From contig NC_091112.1 of the NCBI RefSeq assembly GCF_024713975.1, positions 6,696,501 through 6,760,500 on the forward strand: DNA of 64,000 nucleotides, written 5' to 3'. Of the stretch, positions 63,402 to 64,000 are shown piece by piece. Below the pieces are notes generated by a model. That model searched no databases and had not been told where the DNA came from. It saw only the letters and a program-made list of their open reading frames with translations. Origin of the DNA: Paralichthys olivaceus. Lineage: Eukaryota; Chordata; Actinopteri; Pleuronectiformes; Paralichthyidae. The translations under genes were made by a program, and so were the position numbers. The first letter of the stretch is position 1. Each line of letters begins with the position of its first letter.

Positions 63402-64000
63402 CTACAGGTGAAAGATTAAATTAAAAGAAAGGTTTATCTTTATTGTAGCCATCACAAATCAGTGGTCAATAACTAAGATATTTTTCTGAAATATAGTGTA
63501 GACACAGTATTTCTATTATTTGTAGTAAAATCAAAAAATAAAGAAGCAATGAAGTTTTGAAGGAAACTGTAGTGGTATAAAACTAACACGTAGCTCTGGT
63601 GAGTAAAGTTTATGACGTAATCAAAAGCTCAGATGTCAATGGAAATCCCCAAATATAGAAGAGTGCGTGTGTGTGTGTGTAAAATGTTCACAGAAAAAGA
63701 CCAGACAAATATAGACTTAACAAGTTTAAATATTTCATTTTTGGAACGTTCTACTCATTCTATTCAACTTTTAATAATTTTATTTCACTGGGTATAGTGT
63801 TCATCTTTGAATCTCGAATACTCCAGAAAAATATTCACTCAGGTAATTAGAAGACTTAAGCCGTTTTCCGACATGACCTGCGGGTAAAATCCTGAGAATT
63901 ACGCGCAGTCTGCCTTTCACACGTGCACAACACAGCGGGAGGTTCCGTGCACAGATGCGTTCACAACAGCAACAAATCCTCTGCATTTTTAAAGCGAGAG
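63402..64000 (-). other. mef2d intron sequence to the window edge
   Basis: AT-rich sequence with no further MEF2 exon detected. The acceptor at 63402-63407 (ctgtag on the minus strand) requires an upstream exon beyond base 64000. Confidence 0.6.

Overview
This window is vertebrate nuclear DNA, almost certainly from a ray-finned (teleost) fish. The genes are split into short exons with GT/AG introns. Long GT/CA microsatellites and dispersed repeats of teleost type are frequent. The recognisable genes are fish forms of vertebrate genes. Nothing suggests a prokaryotic, viral or recently transferred segment, and no CRISPR array or operon is present.

Layout from left to right: (1) 1-3016, the last nine exons of a KMT2B-type histone H3K4 methyltransferase (+), carrying the FYRC region, WDR5-interaction motif, SET and post-SET, followed by a long 3' UTR. 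(2) 5190-8138, a complete five-exon pancreatic trypsinogen-like gene (+), with a TATA box and a PTF1-like pancreatic element. Its specificity pocket is not that of a true trypsin. (3) 8644-11282, ribosomal protein S19 (-), tail to tail with the protease. (4) About 11.6-39.3 kb, a 28-kb stretch with no convincing protein gene. Two microRNA hairpins of the conserved miR-99/100~let-7~miR-125 cluster type lie in it: let-7 at about 32.03 kb and miR-125a at about 36.16 kb, both +. Several exon-like segments suggest a host transcript. (5) 39.36-42.41 kb, a gene (+) for a 472-residue protein with twelve AT-hook cores and an acidic tail. (6) 46.6-49.4 kb, TMEM79/mattrin (+). (7) 56.0-63.4 kb, the C-terminal six coding exons of MEF2D (-), including the 21-nt tissue-specific beta microexon. 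TMEM79 and MEF2D converge.

The genes do not form one pathway. KMT2B, RPS19 and the let-7/miR-125a pair correspond to human 19q13, while TMEM79 and MEF2D correspond to human 1q22, two regions regarded as paralogous. The window therefore looks like a join of those two ancestral segments. A regulatory theme is visible: a chromatin writer, an HMGA-like multi-AT-hook protein, developmental microRNAs and a myogenic/neuronal transcription factor share the neighbourhood.

The points most worth a second look are the trypsin-like enzyme lacking Asp189, the twelve-hook protein, the let-7/miR-125a pair without a visible miR-99/100 and its unassigned exon-like segments, a 26-bp-unit inverted repeat at 44.2-44.7 kb, and the altered C-terminus of RPS19. 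All calls come from reading the sequence; homology is from memory of the families, and no database search was made.
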